Shown: piece after piece, positions 22,504 through 34,890 of the stretch | How the letters are laid out: the number at the start of each line of letters is the position of its first letter | Position numbering within the stretch: the first letter of the stretch is position 1 | NCBI GenBank assembly: GCA_963693315.1 | Contig: OY856188.1 | Coordinates: 185,470,487-185,534,486 of the forward strand | Direction of reading: 5' to 3' | Length of the DNA: 64,000 nt | From: Diogma glabrata | Taxonomy: Eukaryota > Arthropoda > Insecta > Diptera > Cylindrotomidae | Notes under the pieces: model-generated | The model's input: the letters and a program-made list of their open reading frames with translations, nothing else | Databases searched by the model: none | Told to the model about the DNA's origin: nothing | Translations under genes and position numbers: made by a program

Positions 22504-25500
22504 ATACACGGAACCCTAGACGATCGAGTTACATTCGCACTTGTCCCAGGAAAACAGCCGCCGAGGGAGTCAGCCGCCTAGGGAGACAGCCGCAACCTTA
22601 ACTACACCCAGTGAGGTGGCAAATACAGTTGTGGAAGAGGTTGGAGAATGCTGCAGCAGAAAATTGCAGTAGCATCGAGGAAGTGCAGACCGAGGAGGAT
22701 AGGGTGTAAGGTGAAGGGGCAGAAACGCATCACTCCGACAACATCTAATGGAGGCGGCAGGAAGCTTTCGTGTGGCCAAAGTAAATGTCTCCCATAGTCC
22801 CAGCAGCCAGGGCAACTCGTGCGCACTAGTGCAAACCTTTTCAGTGCTTCAAATTCGGTTTATAAGTTTCACTACACTAGTGCAGTTATGGGGTGTGTGA
22901 AATAGATAAGCTCCTCGTGCTGCACCCTGGGTTACGCAAATAGTCTATTTCAACTTGGTAGCCAAACATTTCATTTCGAACTCTTGGCTGTGATACAAAA
23001 AAAAACAAAAAAAAAAATAAATATGAACCAAAATCAAAATCACAATAACAACGGTACTTTTCAGCACCATAAGACAAAAAATATTGGACCTTCAGTCCGT
23101 ATTTTGCAATTGAACATTGAAGGCATACGCAAGTCAAAAACTCAACATTTACAAAGATTATTAAAAGATTACGACATCGACGTTATAATTCTGCAAGAAA
23201 CGCATGCAGCAGATGAAGCGCAACTTACCTCTAGAGGAAACATTGTTGGTTACAAATTAATTAGTGCCATTTACCATCAATCATATGGATCTGCCACGTA
23301 TGTTAAGTCAGAAATCCTGAACTGCACGCACGTACTTACACAGACGGACAACGATATACATCTTATTGTTGTTGATATATCGGACACGAAAATTGTAAAC
23401 GTATACAAGCCTCCAAATACAGGATGGCCAGCTGCTACTCTACCATTATTTTATCATCCAGCAATATATGCTGGTGACTTCAATAGCCATCACACTCAGT
23501 GGTCCTACTCAAATAATAATACCAATGGCGTGCAACTGACCGACTGGGCGGATGATAACAACATGTTCCTGGTATATGATGCGAAAGACTTGAAAACCTT
23601 TAGATCTGCAAGATGGCGACGTGATTACAATCCCGACCTCTGTTTTTCCACAAAAAACGAACAACGTAACCCTATTCCAATATCTAGGGCTGTCTTACAA
23701 GGTTTTCCACGCGCTCAACATTGTCCAGTAATTCTTGAGGTAGGAATCCAAATTCCACTCGTTAACTCTACTCCTCAACCTAGATGAAATTTTAACAAAG
23801 CTGATTGGGATAAATATAGGATGAAGTTGGATGCAGTGATTCGCTGGATCCAACCCATTCCTAAAAATTACGATAGATTTGTTGGAGCCATCATCTCAAC
23901 TGCAAAGAAATGCATCCCAAGAGGCTTTCGTGAAGAATATATTCCTGGCTGGAGTAAAGAGAGCGATATATTATATGAGGAGTACCTTAGTAGTGGTGAG
24001 GCAGACGTGGCTGATGACTTAATATACTCACTGGACGCCGCGAGAAAACAAAAGTGGATTAAGGCTGTTGAAAACATTGATTTTTCCCATTCAAGCAGGG
24101 AAGCATGGAGTCTCCTTCGGAAACTGGGTGGCTCAAACTCAATTACTCGTGCTAACAATGAAATAAGTCCAGAGGACATCGCAAATCACATAGTAAATAT
24201 GTCTCGTGCTTCTATTAATCGCCTTCATAAGAGAACAATTAAACGCAAATTAAGAGAAATGAAGCGCAATTGCTCGTCTCCATCGAAGTATGCGAACTCT
24301 TTTAGTAGCGAAGAACTAGAATCAGCTCTGTCCCAAACAAAAAACGGAAAAGCAGCTGGCTACGATGGCATTTTTCCAGAATTTCTTAAGAATGCTGGAA
24401 AAAATGTAAAACAGTGGCTAACTAAATTTTTCTCGAATGTCCTAGAAACCGGCAACCTACCAAAACATTTTAAGACTACGAAAGTGATAGCGATACTTAA
24501 GCCAGGTAAACCATCCAATGAACCAGGAAGCTATCGCCCGATTGCCCTTTTGAGCACCTGCTATAAATTGCTAGAACGGCTCATATACAATCGTATCGCA
24601 CCGATATTGAATGACCAGATCCCAGTCGAACAAGCTGGTTTTCGTCCCAATCGCAGTTGCACTGACCAACTGCTCGCTCTAACATCCTATATCGAAGCTG
24701 GGTATCAAAAACAACTAAAAACAGGCGCAGTATTCATCGATCTTACTGCAGCATATGACACGGTCTGGCGAATTGGGATTATATATAAGCTGTTCAATGC
24801 AATACCTTGTAGCACCATCTCGCGTTTAATTAACAACATGCTGAGTAATCGTGTATTCAAAGTTCATCTAAATAATTCCTGCAGTAGGTCTAAAATGCTT
24901 AACAATGGTTTACCACAGGGTTCCGTCCTGGCGCCATTACTTTTCAATCTGTACATCCATGACATTCCTGACACAACATCAAAGAAATTTGGTTACGCTG
25001 ATGATTGGACCCTGGCCACTCAAAACAAAGACATGGGTGTTTTGGAGGATTTGCTCTCAACTGACCTAGCGATAATGAATGACTATTTTCGAACGTGGAG
25101 TTTATTTCCCAATCTAAGTAAAACCGAGAGCTCCTGTTTCCACTTAAACAACAAACTGGCAAAACACGAACTATCAGTGTTATTTAACGGCACTGTCATT
25201 AAATACAATCAACTTTCTTTTAAACTCCACCTAGAAAATACGTCACAAAAATTTAAAACGAGAAACAATATATTGCACAAACTGACAGGCTCTACATGGG
25301 GTGCTACTCCAGCTACCCTCCGAACAACTGCTCTAAGTCTGGTTTACTCAGTGGCTGAGTATGGCGCACCAGTCTGGTTGAATAGCACACATACTCAAAA
25401 AGTAGACTGCCAGCTGCATGCTACGATGCGTACTATAAGTGGTACTATCAGATCCACCCCTTTACCTTGGCTCCCTGTGTTAAGCAATATCGCTCCACCT

Positions 25501-26172
25501 GCACTCAGACGCTCGCATGCTCTCATGCGTGAACATAAAAAGGTAACCAACAACACCACGTTACCCTTGCACGAATATTACGGTGACCACACTCGTTGTC
25601 GATTGAAGTCAAGAAAGCCTCCACATAAAACTGCCAGCAACCTGCTGGCAACTGATTTTAATATCTTGGATGCCTGGGACACCTCCTGGCAACATTACAA
25701 CACAACTGGCCTTTCTATTACTAACCCGACTTCTACCCAACCTGGTTTCGATTTGCCACGTCATACCTGGACTACATTAAACCGAATAAGAACGAATCAT
25801 GGACGTTGTGCTGATTCTTTCTACAAGTGGGGCATTTCAGAGTCCCCTGAGTGTGACTGCGGCGCTCCACAACAAACTATAAAACACATTGCAACTGTGT
25901 GTCCGATTCGACGTTACAATGGCAACATCTCAGACATCCATTTGGCAACTCCCGATGTAGTAGCATGGATAGACTCGCTCGATGTAAACATCTAATGTTC
26001 AAATGTACTGCCCAATGTTCAAATATTTTACTTTTTAATTTACTTAAAAGACACGCAATCAAATCGATTGTAAGTTCATTTAATGTGTATCCATGTATTG
26101 TTTTAGGTAGATTTCATAGAAGAGTCTACCTATTTTTAAGTTTAATTTTTTAATGTGTCACAAAAAAAACCA
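22504..26172 (+). mobile_element. Nearly complete LINE (YADD type)
   Basis: The element comprises a GC-richer untranslated leader of about 500 bp (22504-23022, containing repeated CAGCCGCC / CAGCCGCCTAGGGAG), a single long ORF, and a short 3' UTR ending CACAAAAAAAACC near 26170. The leader start is placed by the change in composition, not by a target duplication, which could not be identified. No separate ORF1 is visible, so the family may be single-ORF or this copy may be 5'-truncated. Confidence 0.75.
23023..25995 (+). pseudogene. LINE ORF2: APE endonuclease + RT, one nonsense codon
   Basis: The start is the ATG at 23023, just after an A-rich stretch. The frame is open to 25995 except for one TGA at 23785-23787 in the text PQPR-stop-NFNKADW. 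In relatives this position is Trp, so a TGG to TGA change is likely. The endonuclease keeps its motifs: QLNIEG (Asn codon at 23113), LQET (Glu at 23197), VYKPP, AGDFNSHH, PDLCF and a final QHCP. The RT carries AAGYDGI, YRPIALLST, AAYDTVW, GLPQGSVLAP (24907-24936) and YADD (24994-25005). A Cys-rich C-terminus (ECDCGAPQQTIKHI...CP) ends the protein. The product would be about 990 aa. It nicks target DNA and copies element RNA in the family's life cycle. Recently inactive; Jockey-group by general resemblance. Confidence 0.9.
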
Positions 26173-26699
26173 TACGCTAAATAAAATAAGTGCAGTTATT
26201 CATGTTCGATTTACAAGTTTTATTGCTTATTTTAAGTTTTTTAAGTTCGGTTTACCAGTTTAGCACATAAAAACTAACAGAGTTTGCACTTTTTTCAACT
26301 GTCAAATAGAGTGAGTTTTTTGAGAAACTGCAAATTTTGTATTTAAATAATAAAAGCAAATAATGCATCAAAACCGAATGTATCTTGTGGTAAATGAACT
26401 TTTAACAAGTTTAGATTCATCTGATGACGAAATGGAAGCAATTTGTGCAATTTACATGGAAAAGCGGAACTTATGTAAAATTGTTAACTACGTAGAAGTA
26501 ATAGAGGCTTTTGATAATATAGAGGTATTTTTCCTAAGTATTTTTTGAATTTAAAACATTTACAAATAACATATTTATTTACAAACATAGTGCAGACGAA
26601 AAAAGACCACTGAACTGCTAAATTTTAGTTTCATTGAATATTTTTTTCAGTTGTAGTTCGTTTACACAGAGTTTTGAGTGGATCAGTTTTAGGTTTTTT
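26173..26699. other. Spacer with an unexplained small ORF
   Basis: Mostly AT-rich. The plus frame 26363-26548 encodes 61 aa beginning MHQNRMYLVVNELLTSL, with acidic DSSDDEMEAI and EVIEAFDNIE. It reads like a genuine exon rather than noise, and a GT follows IE at about 26523. It faintly recalls the N-termini of Harbinger-type nucleases, but no catalytic domain follows, so the function is left open. Confidence 0.35.
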
Positions 26700-28260
26700 T
26701 TATAAGTCTTATTCAAAATTCTACTCATGCAGTTTTTTAGCAAATAACACCAGAAAAGTGATGCAAATCGAATACGCCATAAGAAACAGCTAAAATTCAC
26801 GCTAATGCATGAACTCTGGATCCACAAAAACAGGGTGGAGGGTCTTGCAAACAGTGAGGCGAAGGTAGAATTGAATATTAATGCAAACACACCTAGAGCA
26901 TGCATTATGATTGGGAAAAAACATTAATTATACTTCTCATTCAAATTTTCTTACCAGAGACCTGGTGGCCATACCAACTACAACCACACACGGAGGCATT
27001 CACGGTCAGGTAGTGGTAGCATCAGCATACTGGATACGGGATAATAATGCTGCCTACAGAGGTACAAGGGCTGGTGGAATGGTGCAAAAGCAAGAAGTGG
27101 TCTCTTATCTTAGGATGTGATGCAATGAGACATGGGGATAGGGAAGTACGAATACAAATGAAAGAGGAGTTTTTGTTAGAATTTTTAACTTAAGAAAACC
27201 TTTGCGTGTTTAAAATTAGGAGCACACCCACCTTCGTTACAAGGGCAAGACGATTGTTAGTGTTAGATTTAACGGTAGGAAGTACCGATTTAGGACAGTT
27301 CATAAAGAACTGGGTAGTCTCAAAAGAACTATCTTGCTCGGATCATAGAATGATTGAAAGAGGAATCACCCTCAATTTGGAACCCAGGAACACAAGGTGG
27401 GATCAATTTGAGAACTTGAATTAGAACAAGCTGTAGCGTAGGTTGAAATGGCAATCACCAAGGTGTTCGAATTCAGCTGCTCAAATAATAAGACAAAAGA
27501 GCAGAAAGAGAAGTTTGGGGAGCAAGAAGTTGTCAAAATTAAGAACATAAGTACGGAGGCACTTTAATAGAGCAAACCAATCCAGCAACTGGGGAGAGTA
27601 TACCAGGGTAATTACCACCTACAATAAAGATATCAGAAGGGCAAAGAGGGGTAACTTCAGAATCTTCTGTGGTACTATTTCTGAAACGTCTGTAGTGGCT
27701 TGGCTGCATAAGACATTGGCGAAGGACGGTGTCGAGTCGAGACTAAAACTTCGTTAAGAAGCCCGGAACGCATACTGAGGATGATCAATAGAGTTGCTTT
27801 TCTTCTAGAAACACACTTTTTGGAAGGTATAAGCGCGTGTGCAGAAAACGCGAGTAAGAAGAAAAGTAAAGACCAAGTTCAGAGGACTGGAGGGTAGGTG
27901 CCTCACTATTTACGTAAGACCGTATTAAGTGGTCCACAAGTACCTTCCAACCATACAATAAATCAGAAATAAACGGAATAGGACAGCTTTCCTGCAGCAG
28001 AGGCAGAAGTGGCTGTCACCACACCTCCTGGATATCTTCAGTAGCAGTCGGGCACTTCCAAAAGTAGGTAAGAAAGATGTCAAACAGCCGAAGTCTCATA
28101 GACACATCAGTTGAACATAGTTCTTATTAAAACCGATGGAAAAGGTGACCGAGAACCACATACGAATCAATACCTTGATAAGATCACATTTGCAAGATAG
28201 TCAACAGGCGTACAGAACTGACAGATCAACGGAAACCTGTTGTTCAGGTTGAAGAATATT
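26700..28260 (+). pseudogene. Jockey-like LINE endonuclease and partial RT, decayed
   Basis: From about 26740 the frames give LMHELWIHKNRVEGLA (the catalytic QEPW-type Glu), NTPRACIMIGK, QVVVASAYW, LGCDAMRHGD (for the usual GCD.NAHH), TPTFVTRARRLLVLDLTV and LSCSDHRMI. This is the endonuclease of a common Jockey-like group, spread over several frames. It continues with the linker TYNKDIRRAKRGNFR near 27620 and AWLHKTLAKDG near 27690-27735. After a divergent stretch the RT start is seen at 28030-28250 (GKKDVKQPKSHRHIS, LLKPMEKVTENHIR). The catalytic RT box is missing. Stops and frameshifts throughout. Confidence 0.7.
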
Positions 28261-28284
28261 TTTATGTTGATTTTGAGACTAACT

Positions 28285-28560
28285 TCATGTGCAAGGATTG
28301 ATAATTCTTCTATTTTCTGCTGCATTGCATGTCTACGTGTTTATGGATGAGCAGGCAGATATCGTCTGCGTAGTTTAGACTCTAGAACATTGAGCCGTCT
28401 TGTTGTGTTCCATTGGATGCCTTTTGGATTTGTATCGTCGTCAAGCTTTCGTATGAAAATGTCTAGTACTTTAAGGAATAGTAGCAGGGATAGTACACAG
28501 CCCTGTCTCACGATTCGGTGGTGGTAGTATTTAACTTTGCTATCCTTTGTATTGTATACT
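28285..28560 (-). pseudogene. RTE-like LINE RT fragment
   Basis: The minus strand from 28545 reads RIVRQGCVLSLLLFLKVLD, then NPKGIQWN and RLNVLES. A one-base shift leads into NYADDICLLIHKHVDMQ. VRQGC.LSP, GIQW and YADDI.LL in this order are characteristic of a group of RTE/BovB-related LINEs. Only about 90 codons of palm remain. It lies tail-to-tail with the preceding Jockey-like relic. Confidence 0.7.
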
Positions 28561-29679
28561 GTTTCAAAAAATAATTTTATAAAGAAAAACCGTTAAATGA
28601 TATATTTTTCAATAATAATGGTAAGTAATAATTTATAATTTTATTGGCTTTTATTTAAATAATAATTATATTCAAATAATAATTTATACTAAATAATTAT
28701 AATTTATACCAATTAATTTTTTGCATTCTTTTATTTTATTATGATGGTCGATATTTTCAGGTTATAGATAGATAAATAATAATCGATGTAGAAAAAGCAC
28801 ACAAATGTTTCACAAGTTTAATCCTAAAGATAGAACACTTAATGGCAACCAAAATTTGAATAATTCTATAATTATTACATATAATTATCAACAGATCCGA
28901 ATGATATAGAAAATGTTATTGTGTATAATTTAGATGCCGATGGTGAAGAAATTTGATCAATTCACCTTTCTAAATCCAATTTTTTTGAACAAGATGAAAA
29001 TACTACTGTTATTGATGAACTTGCTATAAATACTTTGCTAAAGTAGAAAGATCCAACGCATTTACGAAATAGATACTAATGCAACTAAAGCAGGAGCCGG
29101 AAGAAAAAGGCGCAAATTTATATTAAATCCACAAGAGAGGATAGATTATAAAAAGTTCTTCCTGGTTGACTTCATTTTGTTCAGTACACAAGGAACACCT
29201 AAAGTTCATGAAACTGTAAATGGAGAGAGACTCTACGAGGTGGAACACTCGTATATATTTTTAACTTTGAGAATGGCGATCATTGATCAAAGACAAGTAT
29301 GCAAATAATTTTCCTCGTTACACTAAAGCCCGTATCTTTGAACGTTCGATAGAGATAAATCGGCGGATTTACCTTCTCTTTCGTATTTTTAAACGTAGAT
29401 AAATCCATTGATTCAATCTTAATTGAATAATTAAAAAATGTATTAATTTAATAATTTAAAAATGTATCCTCAGATTTATACCTCAATATCGATGGCTAAA
29501 ACCGCGGCCACATTTTTATAGAAAATTTGAAAATACAAAACGTCATTACGTTGTGACAAACAGTTTTTAAATATAGTAAAATAAATATAGTAAAAGTAAA
29601 ATAAAAGTATAGTAAAATTTTTAAGAATAGCTATGCAAAATCTTGCTAATTCATCTTCTTCTTCTTCTGATTCAGATTA
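28561..29679. other. AT-rich DNA, no gene recognised
   Basis: Plus-strand stretches near 28896-29035 and 29085-29260 read for 40-60 codons (DPNDIENVIVYNLDADGEE; AGAGRKRRKFILNPQER) and may be remnants of an unidentified protein. They are broken by stops and match no family I can name. AT simple repeats occupy 29420-29480. Confidence 0.4.
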
Positions 29680-30150
29680 TTTTTTTTTTTATTAATTAGT
29701 TAGACATGTTTAGCAAACTAAATATGAAACATTCATTATTCAAACTCTTTGAATATCCGAAGATACCATGTCAACTATTAAGGATTTTCTTTAACTGCCT
29801 GAGGGGCAAATTCATCGGGAAATACAGAAGAGGACATTGAGTTCCACAATTTGGCCACTCTATTAAAATAGTCGTTCTGGAAGGACACAGTTCTACAACG
29901 AGGTATTTGAACAACAAATGGATGGGATAACTCATAAGCTCTTGTTTGTCGATTATACTGCGCGCATGATGGAAGGATATTTTGAATTCGCTTAGAGGAG
30001 AATTTACTCAAGTTATATTTATAGTAGATTGACAATTCAGCCACATATCTTCTGTGCTGGAGCGAATCAAGCTGGTCCGTTAGTTTGGTATTTCCAATCA
30101 ACCGTATTGCTTTTCTCTGTACAGAGTCTAGACACTAAACATCACTAGTA
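29680..30150 (-). pseudogene. LINE C-terminal fragment (family 2)
   Basis: Minus-strand reading gives CLDSVQRKAI, IGNTKLTDQLDSLQHRR, RCRTVSFQNDYFNRV and LWNSMSSSV, ending near 29778. A 3' UTR follows (GACATGGTATCTTCGGATATTCAAAG, in two parts) and an A-run at 29680-29690. Both coding and UTR text match 7095-8244, so it is a second, shorter copy of family 2. A TCT-rich stretch abuts the tail at 29652-29668. Confidence 0.8.
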
Positions 30151-32284
30151 TCTATCACAAGTTTTTTATGCTTTATCGCGATGATTGAAGTATAACAATG
30201 GGTTGATAATTGTACTGCGCAAAACAAAAATCGGACATTTTTAGCTTCCTTTTGAATTGAATCTACAAGAATTAAGAATAAAATGCTCCGAGTCTGGGCT
30301 TCCCATTAATGTCAACCATCGCAGGATGGAAAAAGAATGAAAAAAGTCTATGATTTTGAACCATCACAGGGTGGGAAAAGAATGAAAAAAAGTCTATGAC
30401 TTTGATGACTTCAAAAAATATGTCACAAACAGGTCCAAAAAAATAGATATTTTTTAAATTGATTTTGGAAAGTATAGCAAAATACTAAACGTAATTTTGA
30501 ACGTCCATACTTTAAAGATTTTTGTGAACTAAGATTGGAAAGAGAAAACTTGGTATTAATGTATAAAATAACTTTTGAAAATGCTGAATATAAAATAGCC
30601 AATTTTTTAAAGAAAAAATCATTAAGGAAGGGATACCGGAACCAAAAATAAGAAAAAACTAAAAATTTAATATTAAGTGGCAATGGTAATTATTCCAAAT
30701 TATAGAACTAAACTCTGGCAAGATTTACCAATATCTGAAATAGATACTGATAATGATATTTCACTTCTAGACAGAAAAATCTAATTTTTCTTTTTCAAGC
30801 ATTACTTTATCGTATTACATAATTGAAATTATTATTGTGATACTTAGACATTAAATATGTATTCCTAAGTATATTTATTATTTGCAATACATATTATATT
30901 TATGTACTGTTTTTCATGTAAAATATAATAAAATGAATTGATTATATTGACAAATCGTTTTCTTTTATAACATAAATTTATGAGATACGTCAAATCCCTT
31001 TAGTATTAAACGGTGAAAATTGTAATTTCTAAAGTCGTATCTTTTGATTATCCAATAATTATAATACATATTTTAATAATTTTAACAAATAACAACCTTT
31101 TATTTTTCTAATTCAAGCTAAATTTGAAAATATATAGTTTTTATAGTGACTAAAAATTGAGAACTAAAAATTTTTAATAGCTTAAAGTGAGTAAAATACA
31201 AGTTACCATTTTTTGATTAGCACGGCAGTATAATTGGAGTACATTTCAAAACAGAAATAAAATATTTGTATTTTTGCAAAGAGTTTTATGTCTGTCACCA
31301 CACACCACCCCACCATTATATTTGGAATGTAAATTCAAATTGATTGCATTCCTTCACCAATTTTCAATTGTGTTGCAGTAACTAACCATTGTTATAGAAA
31401 ATTATAAAGGAAAAGTTCTGTTTAAAATATTAAAAAGGAATTTCTTTAACATATTGAATAAAAAACGAGACGAAGTATGTTTAATTTAATTTAAGAAAGC
31501 CATATTCCAAATTAAATTAATACTATATATTTTGAATATTGCTTAAAGCAATGATAACACCAGTTCATTTCTGAATGAAATTCCATGATGAATCTTAACA
31601 ATTCTTTTCAATTTCAATCAACAACGGTTGTATCAATCATAATATTCAGTCGTTTTCAAAATTTCCCATTATAATTGGTTGTCATTAAAACGTGTTTTCT
31701 CTTCAATATTTTGATTTTTCTTATTGTAATACTGTCGGTTGTATTTTCTTCCTTTTTCAGGAAAATTGTATGCGTGTTATGATATTTAAAACACTTTGTA
31801 GCTGTGTTCATCTTTTAATAAAGCTCGTCTGATATGTAAATAATTCAAGCTGATAAATATACTATTGTATATTCCTTTTGCCTTATTGTATGATTTTGAA
31901 TTATTTTGTGGTATAAGGAGTATGAACCAATTTAAATGTGTCGTTAGACTCCTTTGAGGAACGTATATTGCGACGCTGATGCATAGGCTAACTTCACCAC
32001 AACTCGGGAAAAAAATGTTCTGGATATATAGTAGACTAATATCCATCAAATACTACAATTGAAGGCTGACCGATGTTAGCGATTTATAAAATAAGATCAT
32101 TAAAGAAAGCTGTAGTATCCCAACAGATATAAATTCTAGAAGATATTCTGAGTCGAATAGAAAAAGCAAAAACATTTTTTGTCGAAAGCGAGAAACCGGA
32201 ATTGGAATGCAGAACTGTTACAAATCATACTCTAAGCATACAAAAACTGAGAAAAACCACCTGTTGTATGGTGGACCTGTTGTG
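30151..32284. other. AT-rich DNA with a 46 bp tandem duplication
   Basis: No gene recognised. At about 30315-30406 a 46 bp unit (ACCATCRCAGGRTGG...AAAAAGTCTATGA) is present twice in tandem with a few differences. A short plus frame ending at 30783 (NYRTKLWQDLPISEI) is isolated and unassigned. Confidence 0.45.
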
Positions 32285-32368
32285 CGGTGAAGCGTTAAAA
32301 ATACCATCGTTTCTGTTCATTCAAAAATTATCACTTCACCACTTTACAATTACAGAATTTGGCTGCTG
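32285..32368. mobile_element. Partial hairpin MITE (GAATTTGGCTGCTG family)
   Basis: It carries the right-hand half of the MITE seen complete at 52013-52121: GGTGAAGCG...ATCACTTCACC and TTACAGAATTTGGCTGCTG. The outer left arm is missing. Confidence 0.65.
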
Positions 32369-32542
32369 ATCAGGCTTTCAATACCAAAGAGTGATTAGGC
32401 TTAGGTGGCAAAGCGTCCAGGTAAAAAGGAATAAACAAATCTTTCCATTTATTGGAATGCCAATATAAAAGCTTAGGTTAAGCCACATTGTTCATTGATT
32501 TGTCTCATAATTCTTACATTGATTTGTCTCATAATTCCAGAA

Positions 32543-32725
32543 GTAAAATATTATTTAATCAAAACAATATTTAAGGTTCCTCTTTTACTGGACAATGCTC
32601 CATATCACCCTCAAGATTTGCAGCTTACAAATGGATAAATTGTATTTCTACCCAAAATTAAAACTTCTTTATTGCAACCTTTATACCAGAAGATAATAAA
32701 TAATGCAACTACTTTCAACAACATG
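32543..32725 (+). pseudogene. Tigger/pogo DDE transposase fragment
   Basis: One frame reads EVKYYL, VPLLLDNAPYHPQDLQL, a stop, then IVFLPKIKTSLLQPLYQKI. LLLDNAP.HP and VFLP..TSLLQPMDQ are hallmark blocks of Tigger/Jerky-type DDE transposases. Here the Asp in LLLDNAP is kept, but the later MDQ has become LYQ, losing the third catalytic acid. About 60 codons remain, with a stop. Directly upstream a 24 bp unit CATTGATTTGTCTCATAATTC is duplicated in tandem (32493-32540). Confidence 0.75.
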
Positions 32726-32776
32726 ATCCGAATATTGAACTAGCTCTCCGATTTCTGCGAACTGTCAACGAATTTT

Positions 32777-32998
32777 TAAAATGCAATATTTAAAAATATA
32801 CTTTTTTAAATGTTTATTTTTAATTTTTTTATTTTATTAATAATAATATAAACTTCCTTATAGTAACAATTTTGAATACTTTGAATTTCAAAATTGTTAC
32901 TTTAAGAAAGTTTATATTATTATTCATAAAATAAAAAAATTAAAAAAAAAAAAATAAATAAACATTTAAAAAAGTATAATTTTAAATATTGCATTTTA
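32777..32998. mobile_element. 222 bp hairpin MITE
   Basis: The two halves are near-perfect reverse complements: AAAATGCAATATTTAAAA at the left mirrors TTTAAATATTGCATTTT at the right, and AGTAACAATTTTGAA mirrors TTCAAAATTGTTACT around a loop of about 6-10 bases. Arms are about 100 bp. It is non-coding and typical of a miniature element that folds back on itself. Confidence 0.75.
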
Positions 32999-33881
32999 AT
33001 TCAAAAGTGACAAAAGCACACAAACAGTGAATAATATGGAAAACCATAATAACACATATAGAATTTTTAAGTCAATATGAAGATATTTGCAAGATTTAGC
33101 TAAAAAGAAAGCACAATTATTAATTACAGATTTAGCTTCCAAGTCGCACCGTCGAATCAAGTTAAGTTAGGTTTGATTTAGGTCAACATGCATGCTAGTA
33201 TGTGCGTGCCAGCGTGCATAATAACATTTTATTTTTCTGTGAATTTCTTATTGGTTATGTTACATGTTTCTTTTTGAAAATCAATTTAACTGTTATTTCA
33301 ATATCTTATGTGATTAAACTGGTACTTTTATATTTTACCGAATCTGTTTGTCGCCCAAGATATGACCAAAAACCCACGTTTTTCGTTTAACACGGTTTTC
33401 CATACAAATTTTATATTTTCAATTAACACGTTTTTATCAGGAACGTATCTATCGTGTAAAGCGGGGGATAGGTGTATATGAATCTCGTTATCTCGTTCTG
33501 CAAAAGGAAGGCCTTCAGAAATTCCTTAAACTCAATTCTGTTAATTTCTTGAATATTGCAGGTAAATACAAAATTTCTTTACAAAGAAAACGCAAGAAAT
33601 TCTGAGAATAATCAACGTCATATTTTGTTTTGTGATTGAAATATTATATAAGGGAGATTGAGGTAGAATACAATTTTGTTTTGTATTTCATTCCGATTTT
33701 GCAGAATCGTAACAATATTATTGAATTCCAATTGTTAAACATTGAAATTTTTTTAGCAACACCAATCGACCTCCAGGTTTATTTTGTCTAGTCTACGTAT
33801 GGCAGATCTCTGCGTAGATGTATATTTGTTTGTTGCGCTACTCAGGGGGCTATAATGCCAAATTTAGTGAAAAACCATTCA
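32999..33881. other. AT-rich spacer
   Basis: No gene recognised. A short segment near 33714-33750 (TTGAATTCCAATT, TTAAACATT) resembles 1279-1320, hinting at another dispersed repeat. Confidence 0.4.
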
Positions 33882-34353
33882 CAGGGCTCCCGTTTTAAAG
33901 TCAGATTGAAAAAAATGGAAAAAATGGAAATTTTTCGCTAAAAAAATGGAAAAAATGGAAAAAAATGGAAAACAAACAATTTAAAATGTGTAATACATAG
34001 GGTATCTTAGAATATTACGGTAAAAAAAATCCCTGTTTTTTCAGGTTATCCAGACTCGGTTTTTAATTTTTTCAGAAAATGTTTAAACTACGGTATTTTA
34101 TAATTGATAGAAAAATTAATAAAAGTGTACATTTATTCATTTGTTAACACTTTTAATCGTTAATATAACAAAAACCTTGACTCGAAAATTTCAGATTGAA
34201 CGATTCTCGTACATATTGTTTTTAAAATTGAAATAAAATGAATTGTTAAATTATTTTTATGAAGAAATAGAACTAAAAGATTATTTGATTGAATCTGAGT
34301 ACAAAATAGTTGCATTGCATCTCATAAGTAAATAATATAAAAATAGATAATTT

Positions 34354-34890
34354 TTAATCCAATAATTCATCTTTAAGTGTTTCAGAAACTAAATTTTTAG
34401 TTTTAGTAACTTCATTAACATATTTCTTAAAACCAGGTGAGAGTAAAGAGGCTTGTTCAACCATTTTGAACAAAGTTTCGTGAGGAATATTTTAATATTT
34501 TTAATATATAATATTTTTCATCGGCTTTTCGATTAGGAGCATTTAAGGTAAGCAAATAAATTATAAGCGAACCAGATCATACAAATTCAACCACAGATCA
34601 ATTCGTTGCTTTAACTCCAGCGTTAAATGCATTACTAATTTTACGTAAGCCGCAGCAGCCCAGATTCAGAATTTCTTTATTACTCGAATCATGTGCTAAG
34701 TCCACCTTTAGATGTCAAATAGATTTTAAGTTAACATTAGTTCCGTTCATCGAAACTTGAATCCAAGTATTGGTTCATGGAATGCATAATATGAAAGTTT
34801 CTTACAAATTTTCGGCAGTAGTATGTCCCAAATAGATTGATATTAAACAGGCAATCGTTCGTGATTTGTTTTTATCACTATTCTATATAC
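34354..34890 (-). pseudogene. hAT-type transposase relic
   Basis: Minus-strand text starts DKNKSRTIACLI, LGHTTAENL, then (next frame) IQVSMNGTNVN, HDSSNKEILNLGCCGLRKI, SNAFNAGVKATN, SLIIYLLTLNAPNRKADE, and after one more shift ETLFKMVEQASLLS to the stop at 34354. The order GH..A..L, (I)QVSMDGPNVNWK, L..GSCGLH..H.AF..G and SPARR.D is that of a hAT-superfamily transposase group common in arthropods. In place of the usual Trp there are TGA codons after KATN and after VEFV. The DNA-binding domain and the C-terminal dimerisation part are not recognisable. Non-functional. Confidence 0.7.

Noticed and set aside
22570..22826. Minus-strand frames of 74-81 codons in GC-rich DNA
   Set aside because: They lie antisense to the leader of the plus-strand LINE, with no recognisable domain; open only because of base composition.
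23868..24179. 103-codon minus frame
   Set aside because: Antisense shadow of the LINE RT ORF.
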